From CAYNND01 sp964398775 (GTDB taxonomy: Bacteria > Patescibacteriota > Minisyncoccia > Phycocordibacterales > UBA2100): DNA of 64,000 bases. Made by a program: the position numbers and the translations under genes. The DNA lies in the NCBI GenBank assembly GCA_964398775.1, contig CAYNND010000002.1, positions 1 to 64,000 of the forward strand. Reading direction: 5' to 3'. This document shows positions 33,706-42,704 of the stretch, in pieces (the first letter of the stretch is position 1; the number at the start of each line of letters is the position of its first letter). The notes under the pieces were generated by a model. That model did not search any database. It worked only from the letters and a program-made list of their open reading frames with translations, and was not told the origin of the DNA.

Positions 33706-33734
33706 GCAAAAAGCACCTCGGAGGTGCTTTTTGC
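33706..33734 (-). terminator. Intrinsic terminator between the secreted protein gene and pyrB
   Basis: GCAAAAAGCACCTC / GAGGTGCTTTTTGC perfect inverted repeat with almost no loop between the arms, T-run on both strands. Confidence 0.85.
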
Positions 33735-33749
33735 TTAATTTCTTTAGTT

Positions 33750-36629
33750 CTATGCCGCGACATATTCAGGTCCGAAACCAAGCAAATTTAGGAACCAGCG
33801 CCACATACGAGTAAATATTCCGACACGTTCTCCTGTCTGGGCAGGCGCTTCTGCATCAGTTGAATTCAAGACACCGGAAGTGTCAGAGTTTGGGCCGATT
33901 GGCTCAGCATACTGCCCATTCTCTCCAAGGTAATTCAACACGGTGCTATATGCCTTTTTATTGTCCCCATCAATACCGACGTCAGTTGCAAGCTGTTGAC
34001 CATTTCGAGTATTTTCACCACCTTCTCCAGGAAGTTCACCGATGTTCGGCAAGTCAGCTGGGTCTTCTGCATTTGGGTCGATGGTGATTTCTCGTGTCGT
34101 GCCTTGCTGCTGCGTACCGTTTCCTACTTGCAGGTCACGTATACTTGGCCCAGTGTCCACTTGAGGAGCGTCCTTTGCACACCCAATGCCAAGTGTTTTA
34201 CAAAGATATGCATACGCATCGTCATCTTCTGGCGCTTTCTGAGCAGGCTGTGATGATACAACTCTTCTATTTTGAGCAATAATCTCAGAAGGAGTTTCGA
34301 TGGTTGGTCCAGTATCTTGAGGTTGTGTATTTGAAGCATACTGCGAACCTGAGTCATAGTTTGATGTGTTACCTGAGTCATATGAACTCTGTTGCGGCGC
34401 AGCATCTACAATAGTCACCTGGATAGGCTTACACGCTTCAGAGTTCTGCCTCACAGCATCCACAATCAAACTTACTTTCAGTTTTCCTTTCTTTTTCGGT
34501 GCAGTAATTGTTGCCTGTCCTTGTTGTGATGTCTGAACCGCTGCGCCAGTACCGTTTTGTGGATACCCAAATTGGTTCAAGACTGTGTTTGTGTTCGCCT
34601 GAGTTGTTGGTGCCTGCCTATCATACTTTGTTGTCGATTTTGGTGATGTATCCACCTTAATCTCTCGCTTTGCTCCGGTAACGTCATACGTAACACTGAA
34701 CTGCTCGCCTGCTGGAACTTCTATCGCATCAGAGCCAAAGAAGTTACAGACAACACCTCCACCGACAGATGGCTGCGCACCATACCCTTGTGGGTTGTAG
34801 TTTGGGTTTGGAAGACACTGGAAACCATTCCACTGCCAAGCACCCTGTGGCTGACGCATCTGGCACTCCTGCATAGCTTGTAGCTGCTGCATCTGCTGTT
34901 GCTGCTGCGGGGTTGGTCCCTGCTGCTGTTGCTGCTTCGGCTGCTCTTTTGGCTGTTGTGGATTTGGTTTCTTTGGGAAGCAGCGGCCCTGTATCATCTC
35001 TTCATCTTGCCTGCATTGCTGCTGCTGAGGAACACACTGACCGTTCTGAAGAACCTGACCTTGCTGGCATTGCTGCTGTTGAGGGACACATTGAGTATTT
35101 TGCAAAATTTGACCTTGCGGGCATGTTTGTGTCTTTGGCACGCAGCGTCCTTCTACACAGTGCTTGTTCGGGTCGGTACAGTTAAAGCATTGGCGCACTG
35201 GAGTACATGTTCTCCCGTCCTGAGCAACAACACCCTGCTCACGAGTATCTTCTGTTAGGCAGCTATTACCTGGCCTCGGTGTCGGTGTTCCAGGAACACA
35301 AGCATCTTTTGCGGCATTCGGTACCGAATTGCCTTGACAATCAGAGCATTGGCCGCCGACACGAATCTGTCCATCACCTGCTGTACCCTGTTGTCCACGA
35401 CAGCTTGCAGGAGCTGGCTCTGGAACTTGTGGATTTGGTGTGAAACTTTGTTTTGGAACGCAATCATTTTTTTCGCTATTTGGCTTTTGATCTGAAGGAC
35501 AAGTAAAACACGTGTTTCCTTGAATTATTTGATTTTGACCTGGTGTATTATTACTTCCTGAACATGCAGACGGTGTAGGTGCAGCAGCTGGTTTTGGTAC
35601 ACACTTACAATCTTGTATTATCTGAGTCTGCTGATTACACTCAGGCACAACTGGGCATGAGCCGATTGGTTCACAAATATTTTTCTCACGATTTGCTTGC
35701 ATCCGTTCTCCACAGATTTCACAGCGAGAGCTTTGTCCTGCATTTTCATCTCCCTGGTGCCACACAGCTTGTATTTTCTCACATTCCTCTTTTGTCTTTG
35801 GCTTTACTTGACAACTCGAGGAACCATAGTCATACACCCTCTCATCATCAATAGTGTTTGTACCTGATTTATAGCAAGTACACTGATTTGAGTCGTTAGG
35901 CCGTGCACCACCTCCACATGAATTTGGCATGCATACAGGTTTATTCTCTGCATCTTTGATTACTATAAGACCTTGAGCACAACGACAGGTGAAATTACCG
36001 TCACCCTTATCATCTCTCTGATTCACACATCTTTGAGCATTACATTTAAGGCCTTCGATAACCTCCCTTGGAGCTCCACATAATTTAACAATGTCACAAT
36101 TAGTCGGTGCGTCCCCGCTTTCTTTGGGGCAGAAAAGTTTAAACCTATCTTTAGCTTCCTTTGGGCTTCCAGCGATTTTATCTGGAGGTATATTTCTAAC
36201 ATATTCAGGAACAGTATCTCCAGCTATCTCGCGCGGGCATTGAAAAATCACTACTCTATCCTTTCTTTCAGGTAGTGGTTTTGATACTGTCTCTCCAAAT
36301 TGCATTTTGCAGTCGCCAATGTCATGACCATCTATTCGTATTCCTAAATCGCCGTACCACTTGCCAATCACTTGATACCAACCGCAGTTATAACCTATAC
36401 GCGAAGCGTTAAACCCGAGAGCTTCAAAGGAGAAATAGTACGTGTCGCCACCGATCCAAAACATACTTTGCCAGCAAGTACCGCCCTTAAAACTAGGTCT
36501 GTACGTAGTTCGGATTGAATTGACTGGGTTTGCTGAGTTTACTGTAACGTCAGCGGCTGCTGCGAAGTACAGCTGAAAAGAGAAGGTAAGTAAAAGTATA
36601 TACAGAAGTGAGCGTGCATATTTTTTCAT
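33750..36629 (-). CDS. Large secreted Cys/Gln-rich protein with Ig-like domain (paralogue A)
   Basis: 959 aa, no recognised family. Signal peptide 1-26 (ending FAAAA). Residues 27-130 form an aromatic-rich N-terminal domain with few Cys (CWQSMFWIGGDTYYFSF). About 130-500 is Cys-rich, with CxxC-type pairs (RCEICGERM, CFTCPSDQK, CSDCQGN). Residues 503-556 are three 18-aa repeats of CxxGQ-LQNxQCVPQQQQ type; about 560-600 is poly-Gln. About 625-755 is a beta-sandwich-like domain, then an acidic low-complexity stretch and a C-terminal amphipathic end TRMWRWFLNLLGFG. Homologous to the next gene upstream (36801-38867). Probably a surface or extracellular fibre, disulfide-stabilised; function unknown. 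Confidence 0.85.
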   Translation of the reverse strand: MKKYARSLLYILLLTFSFQLYFAAAADVTVNSANPVNSIRTTYRPSFKGGTCWQSMFWIGGDTYYFSFEALGFNASRIGYNCGWYQVIGKWYGDLGIRIDGHDIGDCKMQFGETVSKPLPERKDRVVIFQCPREIAGDTVPEYVRNIPPDKIAGSPKEAKDRFKLFCPKESGDAPTNCDIVKLCGAPREVIEGLKCNAQRCVNQRDDKGDGNFTCRCAQGLIVIKDAENKPVCMPNSCGGGARPNDSNQCTCYKSGTNTIDDERVYDYGSSSCQVKPKTKEECEKIQAVWHQGDENAGQSSRCEICGERMQANREKNICEPIGSCPVVPECNQQTQIIQDCKCVPKPAAAPTPSACSGSNNTPGQNQIIQGNTCFTCPSDQKPNSEKNDCVPKQSFTPNPQVPEPAPASCRGQQGTAGDGQIRVGGQCSDCQGNSVPNAAKDACVPGTPTPRPGNSCLTEDTREQGVVAQDGRTCTPVRQCFNCTDPNKHCVEGRCVPKTQTCPQGQILQNTQCVPQQQQCQQGQVLQNGQCVPQQQQCRQDEEMIQGRCFPKKPNPQQPKEQPKQQQQQGPTPQQQQQMQQLQAMQECQMRQPQGAWQWNGFQCLPNPNYNPQGYGAQPSVGGGVVCNFFGSDAIEVPAGEQFSVTYDVTGAKREIKVDTSPKSTTKYDRQAPTTQANTNTVLNQFGYPQNGTGAAVQTSQQGQATITAPKKKGKLKVSLIVDAVRQNSEACKPIQVTIVDAAPQQSSYDSGNTSNYDSGSQYASNTQPQDTGPTIETPSEIIAQNRRVVSSQPAQKAPEDDDAYAYLCKTLGIGCAKDAPQVDTGPSIRDLQVGNGTQQQGTTREITIDPNAEDPADLPNIGELPGEGGENTRNGQQLATDVGIDGDNKKAYSTVLNYLGENGQYAEPIGPNSDTSGVLNSTDAEAPAQTGERVGIFTRMWRWFLNLLGFGPEYVAA
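34959..35120 (-). repeat. Tandem 54-bp coding repeat, three units
   Basis: Units begin at 34959 (degenerate), 35013 and 35067, each 54 bp and encoding 18 aa of the CxxGQ-LQNxQCVPQQQQ type in the large secreted protein. The exact 54-bp period shows duplication within the gene. Confidence 0.8.
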
Positions 36630-36636
36630 TCTTTAC

Positions 36637-36642
36637 AGTATA
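36637..36642 (-). promoter_or_regulatory. -10 box (TATACT) of large secreted protein A
   Basis: TATACT on the minus strand, ending 7 nt before the ATG at 36629; shows that A has a promoter separate from paralogue B. The remaining 36643-36800 spacer shows no ORF or clear hairpin. Confidence 0.55.
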
Positions 36643-36800
36643 GTACGTATTTGCTGAGTATTACCATCTTCATGTGGATAGTGCGCCTACATACCTCATA
36701 ATGCACGTACGAACAAATTGTTTTTTGCCGATGATTTACTAAAAAATATACTCCTAGCCGAGGAACAATTCTGAGCTGTAAAATGGGGGTTACTCTTGCA

Positions 36801-38867
36801 TTACCTCACCCTGACCTTCTTTGCTTTACACGGCTCTTTTGTATAGAGGTTCCCATCTACCTTAAGGCGTAGCGTTAGCGTACCTGTGCGAGACGGTGTC
36901 ACTGTGGCTGATGTAGCATCACCTACATTTCCATCATACTTTGTGCTTGTTCGCGGAGTTGTATCCACTGTGACTCGCTTCGCGTTTGAGACTGACCAAG
37001 AAACTTCTATCGGTTCTCCTTTCTTTACTCGATACAGACCACCTGTTGTTTCTGGAGCATCAATTTCAAATGACTCACAAGCTACCTGGTTCACCACTTC
37101 ATTACCGAACGGGTTTGTAAATGGCTTTGGCTGGAACATCTGCATCAGGCGCTGCATGAGGGATGGGTCTTGCTGCTGCGCACCTTGCTGACCTTGACTA
37201 CCTTGTCCTTGCCCTTTCTGAGCCATTTGCTTTGCAAGCTGGGACAGCGGGTCCTGCTGCTTACCATTTTGACCTTGCTGTCCATTTTGAGGCCCGCCTC
37301 CAGTTTGGCTGCCTCCAGGGCCTGATGGAGGTCTGTTTTGCGGAGGTTGACATGGCTGCTTTTCTGGCTGACATGGAGGTGTCGGAGGCGGGGGTGGCGT
37401 TTTTGTCTCTGGAGCTTTTGGGGTGCATTGACCTTGGTTGCATTGGTGAGTTTTCAAATCACATGAGGCACACGACACTTGTCTGATAGGGTCACATTTT
37501 TTCTGTGCATTTGTTCGTCCGGGCTCCTGTGTATCCTCGGTGACACAAGCATCACCCTCTTTTGGCTCATTTCTTCCAGGTGTAAAGTCTCTTGGTTTTG
37601 GAGTTTCTTTCTTTTTGCAAGAAACTGCTGTCGGACTTCCCCCTTCTTGCTCTTCGTCAGTGTTGCACTTGCACTCACCCCTTCCCATAAAGGTGCCGGC
37701 AGAACAGTGCGGGAGAACTTTCGGTGCATCAGGTGCCTTGTCTATACAGCCACTTGTTCCTGGTACTTTATTTCCAGTACACACTTCACAGTATGCAGGG
37801 CCTGCATGCCAGAATCCATTCTTTTTTCGACATCCTGCAGGACCATCATCTGCGTCAGGTGGTCGTGAATGTGGCGCTCGTACACATCTACCGAACTGCA
37901 TCTCTTGGCCTGATGGACATACGCCGCAGGCGATGTCAGTGAGACGTTTTTGCTCGTCTTTCTCTTGCGCAGTAGCGCCTCGATTATTCTGCAGACATAC
38001 CATTGCAAAATCCGGCGCGTTTTCATCAAGTTGCTTACGTAAGGCCGCACAAGCATTTGGATCACTTGGACCTGAGCCAGCACACTGAGCCGAATAATTT
38101 CTTATTTTTTCGCTGAGTGCTTGTGGAGTAAGCACTGTCGCGTGGTTCTTGTATTTTTTACAATCGACAAGACCGATTGCCGCTTTCTGGCCTCGCTGAA
38201 TCACACAGTGTCTTACCTGCGGGTATGTACCGCCACCAGTAATTTGTGTCTCTGTTCGTGCTCGAGTGCCTGGGGCGTATTTAAATGATACTGAAGTTGC
38301 TGTAGGGTTTTCTGCTGTATTTTTATTGCATACATAGTGCAGATAATAGTTTCCCATAGGAATTCCGGCGACAACTAACTTATTCTCCTCTCCAAGCGTT
38401 ACGTTGGTTGGAAATGTAGATACATTAAAGTTAATGGCATACTTTGTTGCCATAGGTGAGCCTGAGGCTCTCTGTGTATATTCACAGGTATATTCCGGGG
38501 TTAGCGGTGGCGCCACAGCAACAGGAGCACGAGCAGTCTCGCAGCGTATCCACTTCTGCTCTTCAAGATTTCGCTCAATATAATCACCAGTATGTGTACC
38601 GACACGGATATCAGCTGTCTTATCCTCGTTACATGCTGCGAAGACTTCAAATTCGGTATCCATAGTGCAGCGCACACCCTGCATTACCCTGAGGATATCA
38701 TTATACTCAGTGGTGCCTCTTCCGACGGAACCAGTCTTCTCTCGAATTGTGTGTATTTGCTTTTCAGCATCACACTCAACGAAGTAATGAAACTCTGCTG
38801 CAGAAGCAACTTGAGCAGATACGCAAAAGAAACATATACAGATAATGCACCTGAGTGTATTCATCAT
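36801..38867 (-). CDS. Large secreted Cys/Pro-rich protein with Ig-like domain (paralogue B)
   Basis: 688 aa, no recognised family. Signal peptide about 1-24 (ending VASAA). The N-terminal about 330 residues have scattered Cys pairs (YFVECDAEK, VRCTMD, YTCEYTQ). A Cys-rich middle (330-500) includes FWHAGPAYCEVCTGN and CASCDLKTHQCNQGQC, aligned with SRCEICGERM and CFNCTDPNKHCVEGRC of paralogue A. A Pro/Gly/Gln linker (about 500-590) with PPPPPTPP and GQQGQNGKQQ follows. The last about 94 aa form the same Ig-like module (IEVSWSVSNAKRVTVDTTPR, TSTKYDGN). Likely displayed on the cell surface; role unknown. Confidence 0.85.
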   Translation of the reverse strand: MMNTLRCIICICFFCVSAQVASAAEFHYFVECDAEKQIHTIREKTGSVGRGTTEYNDILRVMQGVRCTMDTEFEVFAACNEDKTADIRVGTHTGDYIERNLEEQKWIRCETARAPVAVAPPLTPEYTCEYTQRASGSPMATKYAINFNVSTFPTNVTLGEENKLVVAGIPMGNYYLHYVCNKNTAENPTATSVSFKYAPGTRARTETQITGGGTYPQVRHCVIQRGQKAAIGLVDCKKYKNHATVLTPQALSEKIRNYSAQCAGSGPSDPNACAALRKQLDENAPDFAMVCLQNNRGATAQEKDEQKRLTDIACGVCPSGQEMQFGRCVRAPHSRPPDADDGPAGCRKKNGFWHAGPAYCEVCTGNKVPGTSGCIDKAPDAPKVLPHCSAGTFMGRGECKCNTDEEQEGGSPTAVSCKKKETPKPRDFTPGRNEPKEGDACVTEDTQEPGRTNAQKKCDPIRQVSCASCDLKTHQCNQGQCTPKAPETKTPPPPPTPPCQPEKQPCQPPQNRPPSGPGGSQTGGGPQNGQQGQNGKQQDPLSQLAKQMAQKGQGQGSQGQQGAQQQDPSLMQRLMQMFQPKPFTNPFGNEVVNQVACESFEIDAPETTGGLYRVKKGEPIEVSWSVSNAKRVTVDTTPRTSTKYDGNVGDATSATVTPSRTGTLTLRLKVDGNLYTKEPCKAKKVRVR

Positions 38868-38891
38868 GACACCAATGGTATCATGCTTTTT

Positions 38892-40160
38892 TTAGTAGTT
38901 CTCGAGTTGCTCGGCGTATGAGTGGAGGCGGATGCGCTCAAGTGCCTTTGCTTCAATCTGTCGGATACGCTCACGCGTCACACCGAACATCTTACCTACT
39001 TCTTCGAGTGTGTGGCAGACGCCGTCGATAAGTCCATTGCGCATTTCAAGAATCTTTCGCTCTTTTGGTGAAAGCTCATTCAAGACTTCTGCAAGCTGCT
39101 CATTCAAGATACGGTTTGCAGCCTGTCTATCTGGTGCCTCTATAGAATCGTCAGCAATAAAGGAGCCAAGTGTTGCCTTTTCATCATCATCACCGACTGG
39201 TGACTCGAGAGAGACGGTTGCTTGGTTGATTTTTTGGATGTGATAGACCTTGTCCACATCGATACCCATCTCCACTGCGATTTCCTCTGCAAGTGGCTCA
39301 CGCCCGAGATGCTGACTGAGTTCTCGCACTTTCTGTTTGTACTTTGCGATAGTTTCAACCATGTGCACTGGAATACGGATAGTGCGTGACTGGTCAGCGA
39401 GTGCACGAGTAATCGCTTGGCGAATCCACCACGTAGCGTATGTAGAAAACTTGAAGCCCTTTGAGTAGTCGAATTTATCGACTGCCTTGAAGAGTCCGAG
39501 GTTACCTTCCTGTATGAGGTCGAGGAGTGTGAGGTCAGGACTGCGGTTGACATACTTCTTTGCAATAGAGACAACGAGGCGGAGGTTTGAACGTACGAGA
39601 ATGTTTCGAGCTTCTGAGTCACCATTCATTATGCGCTTTGCAAGGTCCTTCTCTTGCTGCGCGTTGATGAGGGGGTATTGGCCAATCTCGCGAAGGTACA
39701 TGTGCACCGAATCACGTGATGAATCGCGGCCACCTAGGCGACGTGTATCGAGGAGCTCATCAGCTTTGTCGTCAAGAATGTTTCCAGTCTCAAGGACGTC
39801 AATTCCTGCAGTACTAAACATTTCATACATCTCTTCCAAGAAGAGCACGTCACTTTCAATCGTAGGAAATTCGCGAAGAATCTCGTCATACGTTATGTAC
39901 CCACGCTCTTTTCCTTTTGCAAGAATCTGTGCAGCCTTTTCTTCCTTACTCCCCGGCTTTGGAGGAGTTGTGGGTTTCTGCTGAACAGCAACTTTTTTTT
40001 CAAGTTTCTTCTCAATCTTCTTAGCAGGCGCAGTTTTCTGAGGAGTTTTTTTTGCGATGACTTTTACTGGGGCTGTTTTTTTCGGTGCACTCTTCTTCAC
40101 CACACTTTTCTTCGGTGCTGACTTTTTTTTCTCTACTGACTTTTTCTTTTTTGTTGCCAT
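38892..40160 (-). CDS. rpoD: RNA polymerase primary sigma factor RpoD with basic N-terminal tail
   Basis: 422 aa sigma-70. Region 2: LRLVVSIAKKYVNRSPDLTL, LIQEGNLGLFKAVDKFDYSK and FSTYATWWIRQAITRAL (-10 recognition and melting). Region 3: MVETIAKYKQ. Region 4: LEEVGKMFGVTRERIRQIEA (-35 recognition helix). The first about 70 residues are not region 1.1 but a Lys/Ala/Pro-rich tail (MATKKKKSVEKKKSAPKK and onward) like histone H1. The ATG at 40160 is chosen because the extra upstream residues (MYGCVRHVALATH) do not fit the tail. A TTGCAA-17-TAGGGT promoter lies upstream. Confidence 0.95.
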   Translation of the reverse strand: MATKKKKSVEKKKSAPKKSVVKKSAPKKTAPVKVIAKKTPQKTAPAKKIEKKLEKKVAVQQKPTTPPKPGSKEEKAAQILAKGKERGYITYDEILREFPTIESDVLFLEEMYEMFSTAGIDVLETGNILDDKADELLDTRRLGGRDSSRDSVHMYLREIGQYPLINAQQEKDLAKRIMNGDSEARNILVRSNLRLVVSIAKKYVNRSPDLTLLDLIQEGNLGLFKAVDKFDYSKGFKFSTYATWWIRQAITRALADQSRTIRIPVHMVETIAKYKQKVRELSQHLGREPLAEEIAVEMGIDVDKVYHIQKINQATVSLESPVGDDDEKATLGSFIADDSIEAPDRQAANRILNEQLAEVLNELSPKERKILEMRNGLIDGVCHTLEEVGKMFGVTRERIRQIEAKALERIRLHSYAEQLENY

Positions 40161-40213
40161 TGTTGTATGTGTCGCGAGTGCGACGTGTCTTACACATCCG
40201 TACAAGAATCAGC

Positions 40214-40242
40214 ACCCTACCCTAAAAATCGCTCTATTGCAA
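40214..40242 (-). promoter_or_regulatory. Possible rpoD promoter, TTGCAA-17-TAGGGT
   Basis: Minus-strand -35 TTGCAA (40237-40242) and -10 TAGGGT (40214-40219) with a 17-nt spacer. It leaves a leader of about 45-50 nt, unlike the leaderless pattern elsewhere. The match is moderate. Confidence 0.4.
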
Positions 40243-40338
40243 GGTATTTTCTCCTTTTGTCTGTGAATTAAGGGGATAACATGTGGAAAACTTTGCAGCC
40301 ACCTTGCCAGAGCCTTAAAAATATGGCTTAAAATAAGA

Positions 40339-42024
40339 CTAGTGGAGTAGTGAGCGCTTTTTCCTCAATTCCTCTAGCTTAGTGAGCGCAGCCATGAGAT
40401 ACGTCTCGTCTGCCCCTACTTGAGCACTCTTGAGCTGCGCCTCTGCTTCCTTTGTTTCTACATCAAGCGCGTAGAGCTGGGCCCTTCTGAGAAGCAGTTC
40501 CCCATGCTCAAGGATATGGCGAGGGTCAAGTTTTGTTTCAAACTCATGCTCGAGTACAACAGCTACTTCATTTGCAACAGCATCTCGGGGCGGAAGTTTC
40601 GCCGAGAAGACAGAATCGAGAAACGCAGCATATCGAGCATCCTGTAGACGCTGTAGCCATGACACAAACACAGTGAGCGATGTGAATGGATCATGTTTTT
40701 GTATGGGGAGGCGTTGCGCGTTTTGCTGTGCGTGTGTGTTCAATTCTTTTTCGTGATGCACGGCTCGTTCGCGAAACGATGCAGCAAGCGATTCGTATGA
40801 AACTCCTGCTGTTGTCGCAAGTGAACGGAGCGTATGCTCACGTTCGACTGGCGACTGAATATCCGTTATGACTGGAAAGAGCTCTGCCTCAATGAGGCGG
40901 CCAAATATACGCGGATCTCCCTCTGAGCGTTCTTTCAAGATTTGCGTGAGGAAGTCTACGACAAATGTCGCATTCCTGATTATCTCCTTGAGTGCATCAG
41001 CACCCCCCTGTTCGACAATTGCTGAAGCATCTTTGCCACCGATGAAGCGCGCAACTTTAACGTCAAAACCATGTTGCAAAGAAAGGCGTGCACTCTTTAT
41101 TGCTGCAGCGATGCCTGCACCATCACCATCAAGCGCGATGATTATGTTTTTTGAAATGCGCCCAAGGAGTTGTGCATGCTCCTCAGTGAGTGCAGTCCCT
41201 GAAAGTGCTACAGCGTTGCTATACCCTACCTGGTGGCAGGCAATCAAATCCATCTGGCCCTCGACAAGCAAGGTGCAGTTAAACTTACGAATACCAGTCT
41301 TTGCGCGGTCAAAGCCGTACAAAAACTTTGATTTATGAAAAAGCACAGTCTCTGGAGTATTCACATATTTTGCTTCTTTTTCATCGCCGTTCCATATACG
41401 CCCTGAAAAACCGACTACGCGTCCGACACTATCAAACAGAGGAAACATGATGCGAGAACGGAACCTGTCATACGCTCCCTTTTCACCTTTAACGACAAGT
41501 CCAGCTTGTTCAAGCTGAAGAAGTGAGTGGCTGGGAAGGAGCGCGTCGTGAATATGCCTCCACCCGTCTGGCGCAAAACCTATTTTAAAACCTTCGATTG
41601 ACTCGTCGGTGAGTCCACGCTTTTTGAGATACGCCTGTATCTCAGTGCTTCGAAGTCGCTCACGCATATACCACTGAGTTGCTGCCTCGAGCACATCATG
41701 GAGCGCATCTTTTTCATCTTTCGTTGGTCCTTTTTTCCCATCGAAGACAAGTTGTACACCTGCGCGTTCTGCTAGTGTCTTGAGTGCACCTTTAAAGTCG
41801 GTACCCTCCATCTTTTCGACAAAGGTAAAGATATCGCCATGTTCCCCGCAGCCAAAACAATGGTAACTCTGCCGTGTCGGTGACACCACAAAACTTGGTG
41901 TTTTTTCACCATGAAATGGGCACCGAGCTTTCCATGTTGAGCCTGCTTTCAGGAGTTTAATGTATGAAGATAGAACCTCAACAATGTCGAGCTTGTCTTT
42001 TATCTGTTCAACGGCGGTACTCAC
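40339..42024 (-). CDS. dnaG: DNA primase DnaG
   Basis: 561 aa. Makes RNA primers at the replication fork. The CHC2 zinc finger is CPFHGEKTPSF...CFGCGEHGD; the RNA polymerase core has GRVVGFSGRIW; the TOPRIM domain has TLLVEGQMDLIACHQ and IIIALDGDGAGIAAA. The frame is open upstream with an ATG at 42123, but the GTG at 42024 is preferred: a perfect TATAAT box lies 6 nt before it, the protein then starts at the usual place (VSTAVEQIKDKLDIVEV), and the gene no longer overlaps its neighbour. dnaG-rpoD order is as in the classical macromolecular synthesis operon. Confidence 0.94.
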   Translation of the reverse strand: MSTAVEQIKDKLDIVEVLSSYIKLLKAGSTWKARCPFHGEKTPSFVVSPTRQSYHCFGCGEHGDIFTFVEKMEGTDFKGALKTLAERAGVQLVFDGKKGPTKDEKDALHDVLEAATQWYMRERLRSTEIQAYLKKRGLTDESIEGFKIGFAPDGWRHIHDALLPSHSLLQLEQAGLVVKGEKGAYDRFRSRIMFPLFDSVGRVVGFSGRIWNGDEKEAKYVNTPETVLFHKSKFLYGFDRAKTGIRKFNCTLLVEGQMDLIACHQVGYSNAVALSGTALTEEHAQLLGRISKNIIIALDGDGAGIAAAIKSARLSLQHGFDVKVARFIGGKDASAIVEQGGADALKEIIRNATFVVDFLTQILKERSEGDPRIFGRLIEAELFPVITDIQSPVEREHTLRSLATTAGVSYESLAASFRERAVHHEKELNTHAQQNAQRLPIQKHDPFTSLTVFVSWLQRLQDARYAAFLDSVFSAKLPPRDAVANEVAVVLEHEFETKLDPRHILEHGELLLRRAQLYALDVETKEAEAQLKSAQVGADETYLMAALTKLEELRKKRSLLH

Positions 42025-42030
42025 TGCCCC

Positions 42031-42036
42031 ATTATA
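42031..42036 (-). promoter_or_regulatory. Consensus -10 box (TATAAT) of dnaG, sets a GTG start
   Basis: TGTATAAT on the minus strand ends 6 nt before GTG 42024. A leaderless mRNA starting near this GTG is predicted. Confidence 0.6.
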
Positions 42037-42061
42037 CACGAGCACTATTCGCCAGCGAACA

Positions 42062-42640
42062 TTATCGTTTATGAGTAGAAAGTAGCATCCGTTCAAGCAT
42101 ACGAGCAGCGGATTGCATTTCATTGTGGAGCGTATGGCCTTGAGGATACTTCTTCCGAAGTAGTGCCTTCAGTGCATACATGACAGACCGTGCGTTGTTC
42201 GCGGGAACAGTCACATCATCTACATAGCACAGACTTCCTGAAGTGCCATGCTCGTAGCGCAGATTACCGGCACCAGCTAAATCGACACGAAAGCCCATGT
42301 GCTGTATTGCATCCAAATCTCTACGCGTGGTGTGAGGGATATTTTTCCATGAACCACGATACGCATCGCCTTCGATATACTTTTTTTCTTCAGTGAATGC
42401 CTCATCGTCAAGCGTATCTATTGGAACTATAGTTTTCGGAAACAGCGCAGCAAGGATTTTGTGAAAATAGTAGCGCGATTGGATATACGTCCGCTCTTCT
42501 AGACTCAGCGGTTGCTCTTTCGACATTTTCACTCCTGTGACAGTGTTTGGAATGTGTATGTGCTCAACGCGCGCTCGCTCAGGGTTATCTTGAACGCGAA
42601 AGACTTTCTTGTGTGCCCCTTCACGATACTGCTCTTTCAT
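42062..42640 (-). CDS. Hypothetical protein, 192 aa
   Basis: I do not recognise a family. Soluble, basic at the N-terminus. RYYFHKILAALFPKTIVPID, EGDAYRGSWKNI and FRVDLAGAGNLRYEHGTSG resemble short pieces of a kinase-like fold (a phosphate-anchor helix and a D-x-x-x-x-N stretch), but no complete motif is visible, so this is only a hint. A TAGGAT -10 box 6 nt before the ATG gives its own promoter. Downstream lies dnaG, after 37 nt. Confidence 0.65.
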   Translation of the reverse strand: MKEQYREGAHKKVFRVQDNPERARVEHIHIPNTVTGVKMSKEQPLSLEERTYIQSRYYFHKILAALFPKTIVPIDTLDDEAFTEEKKYIEGDAYRGSWKNIPHTTRRDLDAIQHMGFRVDLAGAGNLRYEHGTSGSLCYVDDVTVPANNARSVMYALKALLRKKYPQGHTLHNEMQSAARMLERMLLSTHKR

Positions 42641-42646
42641 GAAAGT

Positions 42647-42652
42647 ATCCTA
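42647..42652 (-). promoter_or_regulatory. -10 box (TAGGAT) of the 192-aa hypothetical gene
   Basis: TAGGAT on the minus strand, ending 6 nt before the ATG at 42640. Confidence 0.4.
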
Positions 42653-42660
42653 ACACAAAA

Positions 42661-42680
42661 CAACCGCCTCACGGCGGTTG
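42661..42680 (-). terminator. Intrinsic terminator of rpoBC
   Basis: CAACCGCC-TCAC-GGCGGTTG hairpin, 24 nt past the rpoC stop, followed on the minus strand by TTTTG. It partly overlaps the promoter zone of the next gene. Confidence 0.85.
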
Positions 42681-42704
42681 TTTTTGCATATACGTGAGCA
42701 GTAC

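Noticed and set aside
36783..36870. Plus-strand ORF after a TATACT sequence at about 36748
   Set aside because: About 30 codons, antisense to the end of secreted protein B, no conserved features.
40279..40290. DnaA-box-like sequence (TGTGGAAAA, with GGGGATAACA next to it) near dnaG/rpoD; a similar site at about 52920-52930
   Set aside because: Single, imperfect sites with no cluster, no AT-rich unwinding element and no dnaA/dnaN nearby, so not an origin.
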